64,000 nucleotides of DNA from Ignavibacteriota bacterium (GCA_016716225.1 JADJWT010000001.1:930001-994000); one strand, 5' to 3'; numbered from the stretch's first letter, positions 9,942 to 19,814 are shown. Notes: generated by a model not told the origin, from the sequence alone. A program made the numbers and translations.

Positions 9942-11255
9942 TTATTCTCTATCAATTTTTAGATCAAGCCAATTTTCTAAAGTTGAATAAATTTTCTCTT
10001 TTTGTTCACCTTCAAAACTTTTTATTCTGGTTTTGTGATCTCCGCCCTTTTTTATCATTTTAACTGCGTTTGTATTTGGACCAATATTTACGCCGGTTGC
10101 AGACCATGGATCATTTTCTCCATAAATATAAAGCATATTATTTCCATGATTAAAAATGTAATCATTAATATTCTGCATTAATTTTTTATCAAATGACAAA
10201 TCAACATTCTGAGGTGCAAAATAAATATTACTTGCATATTCTTCATTTACACTTTCCAAGAGATTGGAAAAATCACTTGTTTCGTAATTGTAATAACCAA
10301 TTTCAGTATATGCTTGATAGAAAAACGGTTGAAAATAGCTCATTGATTTTCCGTCAAAATAATCAAAAGGAGAAGCAGTATAAAGATGTTTAAAAAGTTC
10401 TTCCGGCGATGATTCAGAGATTGGAATATCATCGCAAGATAAATTTCCCCATTGCCAAAATGCAAATGAATATTCCATAACAGAATATTCAAAAGTTTTT
10501 TCTAATCCCAAAGGAAAAGTATAATTCATTTCCTTCATATGATTTTCAAGCATCGGTAAAATTTCATTGCGTTTTTTTAATAATGATTTTTGAAAATCTT
10601 CAATTTTATTTCTGCATTCTTCGGTTCCAACATTTTCAAGAAAATTATGAATTCTATTATCCTCTTGCTCTAGATTAAGCGGTGCAACATAAGGAACCCA
10701 AACATCAACAGCATTTGGATAATAATATTTGAAAAATATTGAAGTTTGTCCGCCTTTGCTAATTCCGGTATTTATCCATTTTCCTTTGTAAATATTTTTA
10801 AATATTTCAACAATTCTGTTATGATCTGCTGCAGCTTGCGCAGTATTTAAATACTTCCAAATTATACTATCTGGTTTCGATTCTCCAAAATATCTATGTT
10901 CAACTATTAGTTCATTGCACTTTAGAATTTTTGCCAATTCAGTTTTTCGTGCTGAATTTATTGCGTATCCATCCGTTTCAATAACAATTGGTTTGGTAAA
11001 ATCCGTATGATGTAAATAAATTCGCTGGGAAAATTTTGGTCCATTTATGGGATTAAGATGGTCAACTGGTTGAGTGATAAAAATTTCAAAAGATTCCGCA
11101 AACTGATTATCCGATTGTAGTTGAGTAAATTTAATTTCCGGAATTTCCAAAAGTCTTTTGTGTAGTTCAGATTTAATTTCATCTTCTTGCGCAAGTATAT
11201 CTATTGAAATAAAAAGAATAAATATTTTTGCAATGTTGTAAATATTATTTCTCAT
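9942..11255 (-). CDS. exported S37/S28-type aminopeptidase-like serine hydrolase
   Basis: A 437-residue exported alpha/beta hydrolase. The frame opens at a TTG at 11333, but the ATG at 11255 starts a good signal peptide (MRNNIYNIAKIFILFISI, ending DILAQ). The longer frame would also overlap the pruA terminator, so I use 11255. PIVIETDGY and VEHRYFGES give the oxyanion and first-helix region, WINTGISKGGQTSIFF holds the nucleophile Ser in GxSKGG, YGENDPWS carries the acid, and GGDHKTRI carries the catalytic His. This is the pattern of S37 (PS-10) and related S28 tripeptidyl aminopeptidases. It would trim oligopeptides in the periplasm or outside the cell. Confidence 0.85.
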   Translation of the reverse strand: MRNNIYNIAKIFILFISIDILAQEDEIKSELHKRLLEIPEIKFTQLQSDNQFAESFEIFITQPVDHLNPINGPKFSQRIYLHHTDFTKPIVIETDGYAINSARKTELAKILKCNELIVEHRYFGESKPDSIIWKYLNTAQAAADHNRIVEIFKNIYKGKWINTGISKGGQTSIFFKYYYPNAVDVWVPYVAPLNLEQEDNRIHNFLENVGTEECRNKIEDFQKSLLKKRNEILPMLENHMKEMNYTFPLGLEKTFEYSVMEYSFAFWQWGNLSCDDIPISESSPEELFKHLYTASPFDYFDGKSMSYFQPFFYQAYTEIGYYNYETSDFSNLLESVNEEYASNIYFAPQNVDLSFDKKLMQNINDYIFNHGNNMLYIYGENDPWSATGVNIGPNTNAVKMIKKGGDHKTRIKSFEGEQKEKIYSTLENWLDLKIDRE

Positions 11256-11319
11256 TTGTTGACTTATGTTTTTTTCTAAAGAGTTAATAAATTTTTCTTT
11301 CGCAAAACAAAAAAAGATT

Positions 11320-11346
11320 CCGGTTTTCCACAAATGCAGAAACCGG
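11320..11346 (-). terminator. intrinsic terminator of pruA
   Basis: On the minus strand, CCGGTTT pairs with AAACCGG around a 13-nt loop and is followed by an uninterrupted run of seven T. It lies about 50 nt downstream of the pruA stop codon. Confidence 0.8.
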
Positions 11347-11394
11347 AATAACGATTCATTTTAATTTTATCTTTACGTGTCCCCTTTCACATTT

Positions 11395-13032
11395 TTATTC
11401 TTCTTGCATAAAAGGATATCTATAATCCTTTGGTGGAATAAAATTCTCTTTTATTGCTCTTGGTGAAACCCAGCGTATTAAATTTAGATAACTTCCTGCT
11501 TTATCATTTGTACCGCTCGCTCTTGCGCCACCAAAAGGCTGTTGACCAACAACAGCACCGGTAGGTTTATCATTAATGTAAAAATTTCCGGAAGCATTTT
11601 TTAAAATTTTATCTGCTACAATTATCGCCTCTCTATCTTTTGCAAAAATTGCACCGGTTAATGCATATGGAGAAGTTTGATTGCAAAGTTCTAAAGTTTG
11701 TTCATATTTATTTGTAGGATAAACATAAATAGTTAGAACCGGACCAAATATTTCTTCTTCCATTGTTTTAAACTTTGGATTTGTCGTAACAATTACTGTT
11801 GGTTCTATAAAATATCCTTTTGAATTATCAAAATTTCCTCCGGATATAATTTCCGCATCTTTAGCTTTTTTAGCAAAGTTGATATATTCTGAAATTGTAT
11901 CAAATGCACCTTTATCAATAACTGCATTCATAAAATTTGTAAAATCTTCCGGCGAACCCATTTTTACAGTTTTCAATTCGCTAATTATAAATTTCTTTAA
12001 TGAATTCCACATTGATTGAGGAATGTAAGCGCGAGAAGCTGCAGAACATTTTTGTCCTTGATATTCAAATGCACCTCTAATTAATGCTGTTCCAACTTCT
12101 TTAACATCTGCACTTTTATGAACAAAAATAAAATCCTTACCGCCAGTTTCACCCACAATTCTTGGATATGATTTATACTTTGCAATTTTTTCGCCAATTG
12201 TTTTCCACATATTTTGAAATACCGGAGTGCTTCCAGTAAAGTGAATCCCAGCTAAATGAGGAGAATCCATAACCGGATCACCAACTTGCCTTCCGGATCC
12301 GGGAACAAAATTTATAACTCCTGGAGGAAATCCAGCAGCTTCAAATAATTTCATTAACCAGTATCCTGTATAAACTGCGCTTGATGCTGGTTTCATTAAA
12401 ACTACGTTTCCCATTAAAGCAGGCGAAGTTGGTAAATTTCCAGCAATTGATGTAAAATTAAACGGAGCAACTGCAAATACAAATCCTTCTAAAGCTCTGT
12501 ATTCCATTTTATTCCATTGCCCGGCTGGTGAATGAGGCGGCTGCTGCTCATAAATTTGCTGAGCATAATAAGCATTAAATTTGAAGAAATCTATTAATTC
12601 ACAAGCTGAGTCAATTTCTGCTTGAAACGCATTTTTACTTTGTGAAAGCATTGTTGAAGCATTTAAAGTATTTCTCCAATAGGGAGAAGCTAGCAAATCT
12701 CCTGCTTTCAAAAATATTGCTGCTCTATCGTGCCAATCCATAGAAGCCCAAGATTCTCTTGCTTTTAACGCTGCATCTATTGCCATTTCAACTTCTTTCT
12801 TTCCGGCTTTATGATATTTTCCAATTACGGTTTTGTGATCGTGAGGAATTATACAATCTTCCATATTTCCGGTTTTAATTTCCTTACCACCAATTATCAA
12901 TGGAATTTCTATAACTTGTTTTTTTAATTCTTCAATTCTTTTCTTTAGTTCAATTTTTTCTTGTGAACCTGGAAGATAATTCTTCACCGGTTCATTCTGC
13001 GGAAGATTAATTCTAAATTGAGCATTACTCAT
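11395..13032 (-). CDS. pruA: L-glutamate gamma-semialdehyde (P5C) dehydrogenase
   Basis: A 545-residue NAD-dependent aldehyde dehydrogenase that oxidises glutamate semialdehyde, in equilibrium with P5C, to glutamate as the second step of proline breakdown. The N-terminal arm (FRINLPQNEPVKNYLPGS) and length identify the stand-alone P5CDH group found in Bacteroidota and eukaryotes. Catalytic Cys329 lies in GQKCSAASR and general base Glu295 in VGETGGKDF. NFYINDKPTGAVVGQQPFGG and the RWVSPRAIKENF tail match P5CDH. GGAGA precedes the ATG. No proline dehydrogenase gene is in view. A strong terminator follows, so it is likely monocistronic. Confidence 0.95.
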   Translation of the reverse strand: MSNAQFRINLPQNEPVKNYLPGSQEKIELKKRIEELKKQVIEIPLIIGGKEIKTGNMEDCIIPHDHKTVIGKYHKAGKKEVEMAIDAALKARESWASMDWHDRAAIFLKAGDLLASPYWRNTLNASTMLSQSKNAFQAEIDSACELIDFFKFNAYYAQQIYEQQPPHSPAGQWNKMEYRALEGFVFAVAPFNFTSIAGNLPTSPALMGNVVLMKPASSAVYTGYWLMKLFEAAGFPPGVINFVPGSGRQVGDPVMDSPHLAGIHFTGSTPVFQNMWKTIGEKIAKYKSYPRIVGETGGKDFIFVHKSADVKEVGTALIRGAFEYQGQKCSAASRAYIPQSMWNSLKKFIISELKTVKMGSPEDFTNFMNAVIDKGAFDTISEYINFAKKAKDAEIISGGNFDNSKGYFIEPTVIVTTNPKFKTMEEEIFGPVLTIYVYPTNKYEQTLELCNQTSPYALTGAIFAKDREAIIVADKILKNASGNFYINDKPTGAVVGQQPFGGARASGTNDKAGSYLNLIRWVSPRAIKENFIPPKDYRYPFMQEE

Positions 13033-13211
13033 TACACATCTCCTAAAACTTTTATTTAATAATTTTTCTAATAATCAAAACTAAGAAATTATACGCAGAC
13101 CAAAAAGTAAAATGGGTGAATTGAGATTTTATTAAGAAGTGAAAATAGCTTCTTTAAAACCTAGGTGATAAATTTCTAATAAAAATAAATAAAACTTAAT
13201 TTGGAGTTAAG

Positions 13212-13412
13212 ATGAGCTCAATCATAAAAATTTTATCCTCAATACTGTTATTTTATTCAATCCCAACTTTTTTATCGGGATTAGACATTTACAAAGGAGT
13301 TGAACCGGATTTAAATTCTGAATGGATTATTTTAATCATTTTTTATTTTCTCAGTATATTACTTTTCATATTAAATTTCATTGTGAACATTAAATTTTTC
13401 AAAAATATTTAG
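13212..13412 (+). CDS. small two-helix membrane protein
   Basis: A 66-residue protein with two hydrophobic helices (about 3-22 and 38-62) separated by a short polar loop (DIYKGVEPDLNSEW). A GGAG motif sits 6 nt before the ATG, and codon use matches the neighbours, so I think it is real. No family is recognised. It lies 73 nt before another small membrane protein on the same strand. Confidence 0.5.
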   Translation: MSSIIKILSSILLFYSIPTFLSGLDIYKGVEPDLNSEWIILIIFYFLSILLFILNFIVNIKFFKNI

Positions 13413-13485
13413 TAAAATATTTTTCATGAATGTGTAAATTTTGATGTGTTTATTAATATTACTTAGAAATCTGAAATAAATATTT

Positions 13486-13890
13486 ATGACAACTTTTCAA
13501 CTGAAAATTTTAAGATTTATATTGGGGTCATTACTTCTATTTGTGGCACTTAACGCATTTGGCGGCGGATATTATGGAATGTCTGGTGCAGATGGAATTC
13601 CAATCGAATGGCTTGAAAATAGTCCTTTTCAAAATTATTTCATTCCAAGTTTATTTCTATTTATTATTGTTGGCGGATCAAGTTTATTAGCATCAATTTT
13701 TGTTTTTCGAAATTTAAATTTTGATTTAACATTTTCATTTTTAGCAGCCTCAATAATTTTGACTTGGATAATAACTCAAGTATCTATAATTGGTTATGTT
13801 TCTTGGATGCAGCCGACAATTTTTATTATTGGTCTTATCGTTTTTTTTCTTTCATTTATTTTATTCAAGCAAAGAAACAATAATAATTGA
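13486..13890 (+). CDS. four-helix membrane protein of unknown function
   Basis: A 134-residue protein with four predicted transmembrane helices (about 6-25, 50-70, 78-100, 105-127). A Gly-rich extracytoplasmic loop after the first helix contains FGGGYYGMSGADGIP. This loop and topology recall small DoxX-like or hypothetical integral membrane proteins, but I make no firm assignment. It ends 30 nt before the DNA polymerase gene. There is no clear Shine-Dalgarno motif. Confidence 0.55.
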   Translation: MTTFQLKILRFILGSLLLFVALNAFGGGYYGMSGADGIPIEWLENSPFQNYFIPSLFLFIIVGGSSLLASIFVFRNLNFDLTFSFLAASIILTWIITQVSIIGYVSWMQPTIFIIGLIVFFLSFILFKQRNNNN

Positions 13891-13920
13891 TTTATCTTTT
13901 CTTTCGCCCGAAAATTTAAA

Positions 13921-16224
13921 ATGACAAATCATAGTAATTTTAATTCACATAATGCGTTTTTGTTTACAGATGAATGGAATGATTTCAGCAATAGAAATTC
14001 TTTGGTTTTTTACGGAACTTCAGATTTAGGAACAGTAAAATTAATTTTCAAAAATAAACCGGTTTTTTTTATTGAACGAAAAAATCAAAATATTGAAATT
14101 CCTTATCCGCATTTACGAAAACAAGTAAACTTAAAATCCTTTGATTTTATTGATGTTGATGCAATTTATTTTAATACTCAAAATGATTTGCTGAAATGTT
14201 CGGAATATTTTGATTCGCAAAAAGTTAAAACTTTTGAAAGTGATGTAATTCCCACGCGCAGATTTTTAATGGAAAAAGGAATTAATGCACAAGTTAAAAT
14301 TGAAGGAAATTTTTCTCAGCAAAAAAATGTAATGGTTTTTGAAAATCCGAAAATTTATTCAAATGAATATTCTCCCAATTTTAAAATTGCATCGATTGAT
14401 ATTGAAACAAATTCAGAAAACAATAACATTTATTCATATGCAATTCATCAAACTGAAAAATGCGAAGAACAAAATATTGTTAGAATTTTAGGAAACGAAG
14501 AAATTCAATTAAGTGAAAATGTTTATCAACATAAATCAGAAAAAACAATTTTACAAAAATTTATAAATGATATTTCCAAGTTTGATCCCGATATTATTAT
14601 TGGCTGGAATGTTCTCGGTTTTGACTTGAAAATATTGGAAGAACGAGCAAATGCAAATAACGTAAAATTTATTTTGGGAAGAGATAATTCAATTTCAAAA
14701 ATTATTCAAAAATCCAGCGGAAATTATTTTGCTAAAATTTCTGGAAGAATTGTTTTAGATGGACCAACAACATTACGTTCTGCATTTTTCACTTTTGAAG
14801 ATTACAAACTTGAAACCGTTGCGCAACAATTATTGGGAAAAGGAAAAACTATTGAAAGTAATTCTAATAAAGTCGCTGAAATAAATTTTCTTTTCGCAAA
14901 TGATAAATTAAAATTAGCGGAATATAATTTAACAGACTGTATTTTAGTTTTTGAAATATTTGCGAAAATTGGAATTATTGATCAGCTAATTACGCGTAGT
15001 AAACTTTCCGGATTGTTTTTAGATCAGCTAGGACAAATGACTGCGGCGTTCGATCATTTTTATTTACCTCAATTACACAAAAATGGATTTGTTGCGCCAA
15101 ATGTAAAGGATATAAAACAAACTCAACATTCTGCCGGCGGCTATGTATTTGATCCGCAGCCCGGTTTATATAAAAATGTTTTTGTGCTGGATTTTAAAAG
15201 TTTGTATCCATCAATAATTGAGACTTTTAAAATTGATCCTCTATCAAGATTGCTCTCAAATGAATACACTTTGCAAACTCCTAACGGAATTAAATTTTCG
15301 CAAACGAATCATATACTTCCTAATTTTATTGAAGAATTAATGCATCACCGCGAAATCGCAAAAAAAAATAATGATAAAAATCTTTCGCAAGCAATAAAAA
15401 TTTTGATGAACAGTTTTTACGGAGTTATGGGTTCTTACGGTTGCCGATTCTATCATCCAAATTTGCCAGATGCAATTACCGGAACCGGTCAGTGGCTACT
15501 TCAACAAAGTAAAATATTCTTGGAAAAAAATAATTTGAAAGTTCTCTACGGCGATACAGATTCTTTGTTTGTAAACGTAACGACTGATTTTGCTGATGCA
15601 AATGATTTAGGAAAAAATATTGCAAAAAATTTAAATGAATATTGGAACGAAAGAATTGAAAAAGAATTTTTACTAAAATCATATTTGGAAATTGAGTTTG
15701 AAAAATATTATTCAAAATTTATTTTAACTTCAATGCGCGGAAGAGAAGGTGGAGCTAAAAAACGTTATGCGGGTTTGCTAGAAGATAAAATTGATTTTGT
15801 GGGAATGGAATTTGTTCGATCTGATTGGACAAAACTTGCAAAGAATTTTCAAGAGGAATTGTACTTACGAATTTTTAATAATCAAGATTATGAAAATTGG
15901 ATTAAAGAATTTGTTTCAAATTTACTTTCCGGAAAATTTACCAACGATTTAACTTATAAAAAACGTTTACGTAAAGGTTCGGAAAATTACACAAAAACAA
16001 TTCCTCCGCATGTAAAAGCTGCGCGATTGATAAATCAAGAACGTGGAACCGTAAATTATTTTATTACTAAGCGTGGACCAATTCCCACCGAATTAAATCC
16101 CATGGATTTTGATTATCAACATTATATTGAAAAACAGTTAAAGCCAATTGCAGATTCGGTTTTGGCGCTTTTCGGAAAATCTTTTGATGGAATTGTAAAA
16201 TCAACTCAAATGAATTTGTTTTGA
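13921..16224 (+). CDS. polB: DNA polymerase II (family B)
   Basis: A 767-residue B-family polymerase, close in length to E. coli Pol II (783). The 3'-5' exonuclease is intact: Exo I with Asp160 and Glu162 (SIDIETN), Exo II GWNVLGFDLKILEERA, and Exo III YNLTDCILV. Polymerase motif A has Asp424 in VLDFKSLYPSII, motif B is KILMNSFYGVMGS, and motif C has Asp545 and Asp547 in YGDTDS. A KKRYAG motif follows. Pol II restarts stalled forks and takes part in translesion synthesis and crosslink repair; in E. coli it is SOS-induced. I saw no LexA box. It stands alone, with small membrane proteins upstream and an AraC regulator downstream. Confidence 0.95.
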   Translation: MTNHSNFNSHNAFLFTDEWNDFSNRNSLVFYGTSDLGTVKLIFKNKPVFFIERKNQNIEIPYPHLRKQVNLKSFDFIDVDAIYFNTQNDLLKCSEYFDSQKVKTFESDVIPTRRFLMEKGINAQVKIEGNFSQQKNVMVFENPKIYSNEYSPNFKIASIDIETNSENNNIYSYAIHQTEKCEEQNIVRILGNEEIQLSENVYQHKSEKTILQKFINDISKFDPDIIIGWNVLGFDLKILEERANANNVKFILGRDNSISKIIQKSSGNYFAKISGRIVLDGPTTLRSAFFTFEDYKLETVAQQLLGKGKTIESNSNKVAEINFLFANDKLKLAEYNLTDCILVFEIFAKIGIIDQLITRSKLSGLFLDQLGQMTAAFDHFYLPQLHKNGFVAPNVKDIKQTQHSAGGYVFDPQPGLYKNVFVLDFKSLYPSIIETFKIDPLSRLLSNEYTLQTPNGIKFSQTNHILPNFIEELMHHREIAKKNNDKNLSQAIKILMNSFYGVMGSYGCRFYHPNLPDAITGTGQWLLQQSKIFLEKNNLKVLYGDTDSLFVNVTTDFADANDLGKNIAKNLNEYWNERIEKEFLLKSYLEIEFEKYYSKFILTSMRGREGGAKKRYAGLLEDKIDFVGMEFVRSDWTKLAKNFQEELYLRIFNNQDYENWIKEFVSNLLSGKFTNDLTYKKRLRKGSENYTKTIPPHVKAARLINQERGTVNYFITKRGPIPTELNPMDFDYQHYIEKQLKPIADSVLALFGKSFDGIVKSTQMNLF

Positions 16225-16293
16225 TAAAAATATTCTAAACTCTATTTTATCATAAACCAAATTATTACATAAATCACTTTTCTAAATTCAACA

Positions 16294-17259
16294 ATGAATG
16301 TAAAAAATCTCCAGCGAAAGGAATATCTTCAAAGAATTAACAAAGTACTTGATTATATTGATAATAATCTCGATTCTAAATTTTCTCTTGATGAATTATC
16401 TTCGGTTGCAAATTTTTCTAAATTTCATTTTCACAGAATATTTAAAAGTATTCTCGGAGAAACATTAAATAACTATATCCTAAGAATCCGACTTGAAAAA
16501 GCTGCCACAATTTTAATTAACAATCCAAATTTATCAATAACAGAAATTGGTTTTGAATGCGGATTTTCTAGTACATCAATTTTCGCAAGAGCGTTTAAGG
16601 AAAGATTTAAAATTACTGCGACCGAATGGCGAAATAAATATTCGAAAGAATTTAGCAAGATAAGTCAAACGGTTAGCAATCAAAGTGAAGTTTCAAATTT
16701 TTTGAATGAATATTTTGGTGATGTATTTATAAATAAAACGGAGTTGAAAATGAATCACCAAATTGGTGAAGTTACACCAACTAAAGTTGAAGTAAAAGAA
16801 ATTTCAAGTTTTATTGTTGCGTATATAAGGTATATTGGTCCTTATAAAGGTAACGCAGAATTATTTGGAAATTTGTTTGGCAGACTTTTTAACTGGGCTG
16901 GACCAAGAAATTTGTGTCTTCCTACATCAAAAGTTTTAGCAGTTTATCATGATAATCCGGAAATAACAGATGAAGAAAAATTACGTTTAAGTGTTTGTAT
17001 TTCCGTTCCAAATAATACAGAAGTAACAGACGAAATTGGTAAAATGGAAATTGCTGGTGGAAAATATGTTGTGGCAAGTTTTGAGTTAACCGAGAATGAT
17101 TATCAGAAAGCTTGGGATTATGTTTACAGCGAATGGTTTCCATCAAGTCGTTATCAGCCAAACGATAATCCATGTTTTGAACTTTATTTAAATGATCCCA
17201 AAGAACACTCCGAAGGAAAACATATTGTTGATATTTACGTTCCGGTAAAACCTCTTTAA
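16294..17259 (+). CDS. AraC-family regulator with GyrI-like effector domain
   Basis: A 321-residue transcription regulator. Residues about 12-110 are a double helix-turn-helix of AraC type (FSLDELSSVANFSKFHFHRIF, SITEIGFECGFSSTSIFARAFKERF). Residues about 160-320 are a GyrI-like/AraC effector-binding domain (VEVKEISSFIVAYIRYIGPY, MEIAGGKYVVASFELTENDY, and an acidic PCFELYLNDP end). The domain order matches Rob/SoxS-like drug-responsive regulators, which bind hydrophobic small molecules. A strong terminator follows. Targets are unknown, though the accessory island downstream contains a MATE pump. Confidence 0.9.
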   Translation: MNVKNLQRKEYLQRINKVLDYIDNNLDSKFSLDELSSVANFSKFHFHRIFKSILGETLNNYILRIRLEKAATILINNPNLSITEIGFECGFSSTSIFARAFKERFKITATEWRNKYSKEFSKISQTVSNQSEVSNFLNEYFGDVFINKTELKMNHQIGEVTPTKVEVKEISSFIVAYIRYIGPYKGNAELFGNLFGRLFNWAGPRNLCLPTSKVLAVYHDNPEITDEEKLRLSVCISVPNNTEVTDEIGKMEIAGGKYVVASFELTENDYQKAWDYVYSEWFPSSRYQPNDNPCFELYLNDPKEHSEGKHIVDIYVPVKPL

Positions 17260-17276
17260 AATTTTAATCTCAATTA

Positions 17277-17312
17277 AGATGCGATCTTTATGAAAAGATC
17301 GTATCTTTTTTG
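17277..17312 (+). terminator. intrinsic terminator after AraC-GyrI gene
   Basis: A 13-bp stem (AGATGCGATCTTT with AAAGATCGTATCT, one G-T pair) with a 3-nt loop runs into a T-rich tail, 17 nt after the stop codon of the AraC-GyrI gene. Confidence 0.85.
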
Positions 17313-17463
17313 ATGGAGAATATCTAAACTTTTTCTTAATCATATTCTTAAACTTAATCTTTGAATTAAATTTTCTTAAAGTTTGCTATTACAAATTTCC
17401 AAGTGGAAAAATAATTCATTGTTTGTTATACTTACGAAAAATATTAACAAAGAAAGGGATATA

Positions 17464-18792
17464 ATGCTCACTTCACAATTATTTAAAAACAGACTTTTAA
17501 CTTTATTTGTATTGCCAATTTTACTTTTAATATTTTCATCTCAAATTTCTGCTCAAATTGATTTAAACAAGGTTTTGAAAAAAACAAAAAAGAAAGCCGA
17601 GAAAAAAATTGAAAAAAGAATAGAAGATAATATTGATAAAGGTGTTGATAAAACTTTGGATGGTGTTGAAGATGGTATTGAGGATTCCGTTGAGGGTGAT
17701 GAAAATACTGAAGAATCTGCTGATGAAATTCCAGAAGAAAATAAATCCGCAAATAAAAAAGTTAAGGAAACCAACCCTCAACAAGTTGAAAATAAAACTC
17801 CGCAGTTAAATTGGGCAAAATATGATTTTATTCCCGGTACGGAAATTATTTTTGAAGACAATCACGAAGGAGAACAAAACGGTGAGTTTCCATCAAAGTG
17901 GGATTTAGTTAAAGGAACTTACGATAATGCAAACGTCGATGGTGAAAATGTTATAATGTGCAGAAAAACCAATGCAAACGGCGGCGGCGGTATTGTTCCA
18001 TTGATTAAAAATTCATCCGAAGATTATCTTCCCGATGAATTTACTGTTGAATTTGATGCTTATTTTCCCGATCAACATTTTTCTTATCGCGTCTTTTTTG
18101 CTGATTATAAAAATCAAAAGAAAATTTTTAGAAATCCCGAATATAATACTGCTGAACAAAATATCCGTTTTTATCAAAATGCTGCCGATGGAAAAAATAT
18201 TGAAAAAAATTTTCTGCCCGGAACTAATTATGTAACAAATATTGCAACTTGGCGACACATAGCAATTTCTTTCAATAAACGTGCGCTAAAAGTTTATTTG
18301 GATGATACAAGAATTTTAAATATACCCAATGTTGATTTTAATCCCACCGGTATTGGACTTTCATCGCACAATCCAGATGGAAAATCTGCTGGATATTTAA
18401 AAAATATTAGAATTGCAAAAGGTGCAGTTCCACTTTATGATAAATTTTTAACCGATGGAAAATTTGTAACAACCGGAATCAAGTTTGATGTAAACAAATC
18501 AACTTTAAAACCGGAAAGTATGGGAACAATAAATTATGTTGTTAAAATGATGCAAGATCATCCCGAATTAAAATTTTCCGTTGAAGGTCATACAGATAGC
18601 GATGGAAATGATGATTCAAATCTTAAGCTTTCTGAAGACAGAGCAAAATCTGTTGTTGCAAAAATGATTGAGTTAGGAATTTTTTCTGATCGGTTAACAT
18701 CAAAAGGATTGGGCGAAAGTAAACCTTTTACAAGTAATGATTCTTCTGAAGGCAAAGCTCAAAATAGAAGAGTTGAATTTGTGAAAATGTGA
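17464..18792 (+). CDS. OmpA-family outer membrane protein with LamG-like middle domain
   Basis: A 442-residue exported protein. I start at the ATG at 17464 (AAAGGG 4-9 nt before, signal peptide ending ISAQ) rather than the TTG at 17383. After the signal comes a highly charged Lys-rich then Asp/Glu-rich linker (about 32-95). A concanavalin/laminin-G-like domain follows (about 120-325; RHIAISFNKRALKVYLDD). The C-terminal OmpA peptidoglycan-binding domain (about 330-440) has FDVNKSTLKPES, VEGHTDSDG, LSEDRAKSV and NRRVEFVKM. It probably tethers the outer membrane to peptidoglycan and may bind a carbohydrate. Confidence 0.85.
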   Translation: MLTSQLFKNRLLTLFVLPILLLIFSSQISAQIDLNKVLKKTKKKAEKKIEKRIEDNIDKGVDKTLDGVEDGIEDSVEGDENTEESADEIPEENKSANKKVKETNPQQVENKTPQLNWAKYDFIPGTEIIFEDNHEGEQNGEFPSKWDLVKGTYDNANVDGENVIMCRKTNANGGGGIVPLIKNSSEDYLPDEFTVEFDAYFPDQHFSYRVFFADYKNQKKIFRNPEYNTAEQNIRFYQNAADGKNIEKNFLPGTNYVTNIATWRHIAISFNKRALKVYLDDTRILNIPNVDFNPTGIGLSSHNPDGKSAGYLKNIRIAKGAVPLYDKFLTDGKFVTTGIKFDVNKSTLKPESMGTINYVVKMMQDHPELKFSVEGHTDSDGNDDSNLKLSEDRAKSVVAKMIELGIFSDRLTSKGLGESKPFTSNDSSEGKAQNRRVEFVKM

Positions 18793-18971
18793 TAAATTCA
18801 GTTGTGAAAAAATTGCAAATATTTTGGAAATTCAAAATAAAGACAGCTTAAAATAATTTCAGAAAAATCAGTTGAAGATCGGAGAAACTGGTTAACAGAT
18901 AATTGTGAAAAAGAATAATTGTTTGACTAATTCTTTATCACAAAAAATAAAATTGAAAGTGGAAAACTTAA

Positions 18972-19313
18972 ATGGCTTACAATGAAAAATTAGCAAATAA
19001 AATTAGAGAAGCTCTTTCAGAAATTCCAAATGTTGAAGAGAAAAAAATGTTTGGAGGATTAGCATTTTTAGTAAACGATAAAATGTGCATAAATGTCAGC
19101 GGCGAAAAATTAATGTGCAGATATGATCCAAAACTGGAAGATAAAATTTCTGCGAAAAATGGATTTGAAAAAGTTTTAATGAAAGGAAAAGATTTTAAAG
19201 GTTATTGTTATGTAAAACCGGAAGGTTTTAAAACAAAAAAGGATTTCGATTTTTGGATAAAACTTTGTCTAGAATTTAACAAAGAAGCTAAATCTTCTAA
19301 AACAAAAAGTTAA
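18972..19313 (+). CDS. TfoX N-terminal domain protein
   Basis: A 113-residue protein covering a TfoX/Sxy N-terminal domain: IREALSEIPNVEEKKMFGGLAFLVNDKMC, RYDP, and KGYCYVKPEG. Free-standing TfoX_N proteins are common in accessory regions; only the two-domain gammaproteobacterial Sxy is a known competence regulator. There is no C-terminal TfoX domain here, and the tail is Lys/Ser-rich. It begins the island of small AHSA1/VOC/DUF1801-type proteins. Function is unknown. Confidence 0.85.
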   Translation: MAYNEKLANKIREALSEIPNVEEKKMFGGLAFLVNDKMCINVSGEKLMCRYDPKLEDKISAKNGFEKVLMKGKDFKGYCYVKPEGFKTKKDFDFWIKLCLEFNKEAKSSKTKS

Positions 19314-19333
19314 TATAATCATTACTTTATTTT

Positions 19334-19358
19334 GTCATTCACACGAAAGTGGGAATCC
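19334..19358 (+). repeat. dispersed intergenic repeat, copy 1 (GTCATTC...GGGAATCC type)
   Basis: A 25-nt imperfect palindrome (GTCATTCACACGAAAG, then TGGGAATCC) lies in the gap between the TfoX and DUF1801 genes. Its reverse complement matches 23 of 25 positions at 23339-23363. It resembles the widespread intergenic repeat of the form GTCATTCCCGCGAAAGCGGG. Confidence 0.75.
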
Positions 19359-19375
19359 ATAAAGATTAAAATATC

Positions 19376-19804
19376 ATGAAAAAACTAAAAATCATTACAA
19401 ATAAATCGGTTAAAGAAAAATTCGGAAAATATCCTAAAAATATAAAACCGAAAATAAATCATCTTAGAAAATTAATTATGGATGTTGCTAAATCCGATGA
19501 ATCAATTTTAGAAATTGAAGAAACATTAAAATGGGGCGAACCAAGTTACTTATCAAAACACGGCAGCACTTTAAGAATTGATTGGAAAGAGAAAAATCCA
19601 AATCAGTATGCAATGTATTTTAAGTGCACAAGTAAGTTAGTTCCAACATTTAAAGAAGTTTTTAGTGATTTATTTAAATATGAAAATTCTCGGGCAATTC
19701 TTTTTGATTTGGATGAAGCAATTCCGGAAGAAAAACTAAAAATCTGTATTTCACTAAGTTTGAATTATCATAAAGTTAAGAATCTACCTAAATTGGGTTT
19801 GTGA
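19376..19804 (+). CDS. DUF1801 domain protein
   Basis: A 142-residue protein of the DUF1801/YdhG type: YPKNIKPKINHLRKLIMDVA, ETLKWGEPSYLSKHGSTLRI, and a C-terminal helix LKICISLSLNYHKVKNLP. The W-G-EPSY motif is typical of the fold. It is one of four DUF1801-like genes in this window (also 25874, 26591 and 29005). Proposed roles for the family are uncertain. It converges with the GlxA-type regulator across a repeat-rich gap. Confidence 0.8.
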   Translation: MKKLKIITNKSVKEKFGKYPKNIKPKINHLRKLIMDVAKSDESILEIEETLKWGEPSYLSKHGSTLRIDWKEKNPNQYAMYFKCTSKLVPTFKEVFSDLFKYENSRAILFDLDEAIPEEKLKICISLSLNYHKVKNLPKLGL

Positions 19805-19814
19805 AAAAACTCAG

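Noticed and set aside
9942..11333. Longer version of the S37-like peptidase from a TTG start
   Set aside because: The extra 26 residues would run through the pruA terminator and precede a standard signal peptide; the ATG at 11255 fits better.
17483..17784. Three overlapping minus-strand frames opposite the OmpA gene
   Set aside because: They are shadows of a Lys/Asp-rich repeat-like region, each with a biased composition (Ser-, Phe- or Tyr/Gln-rich).
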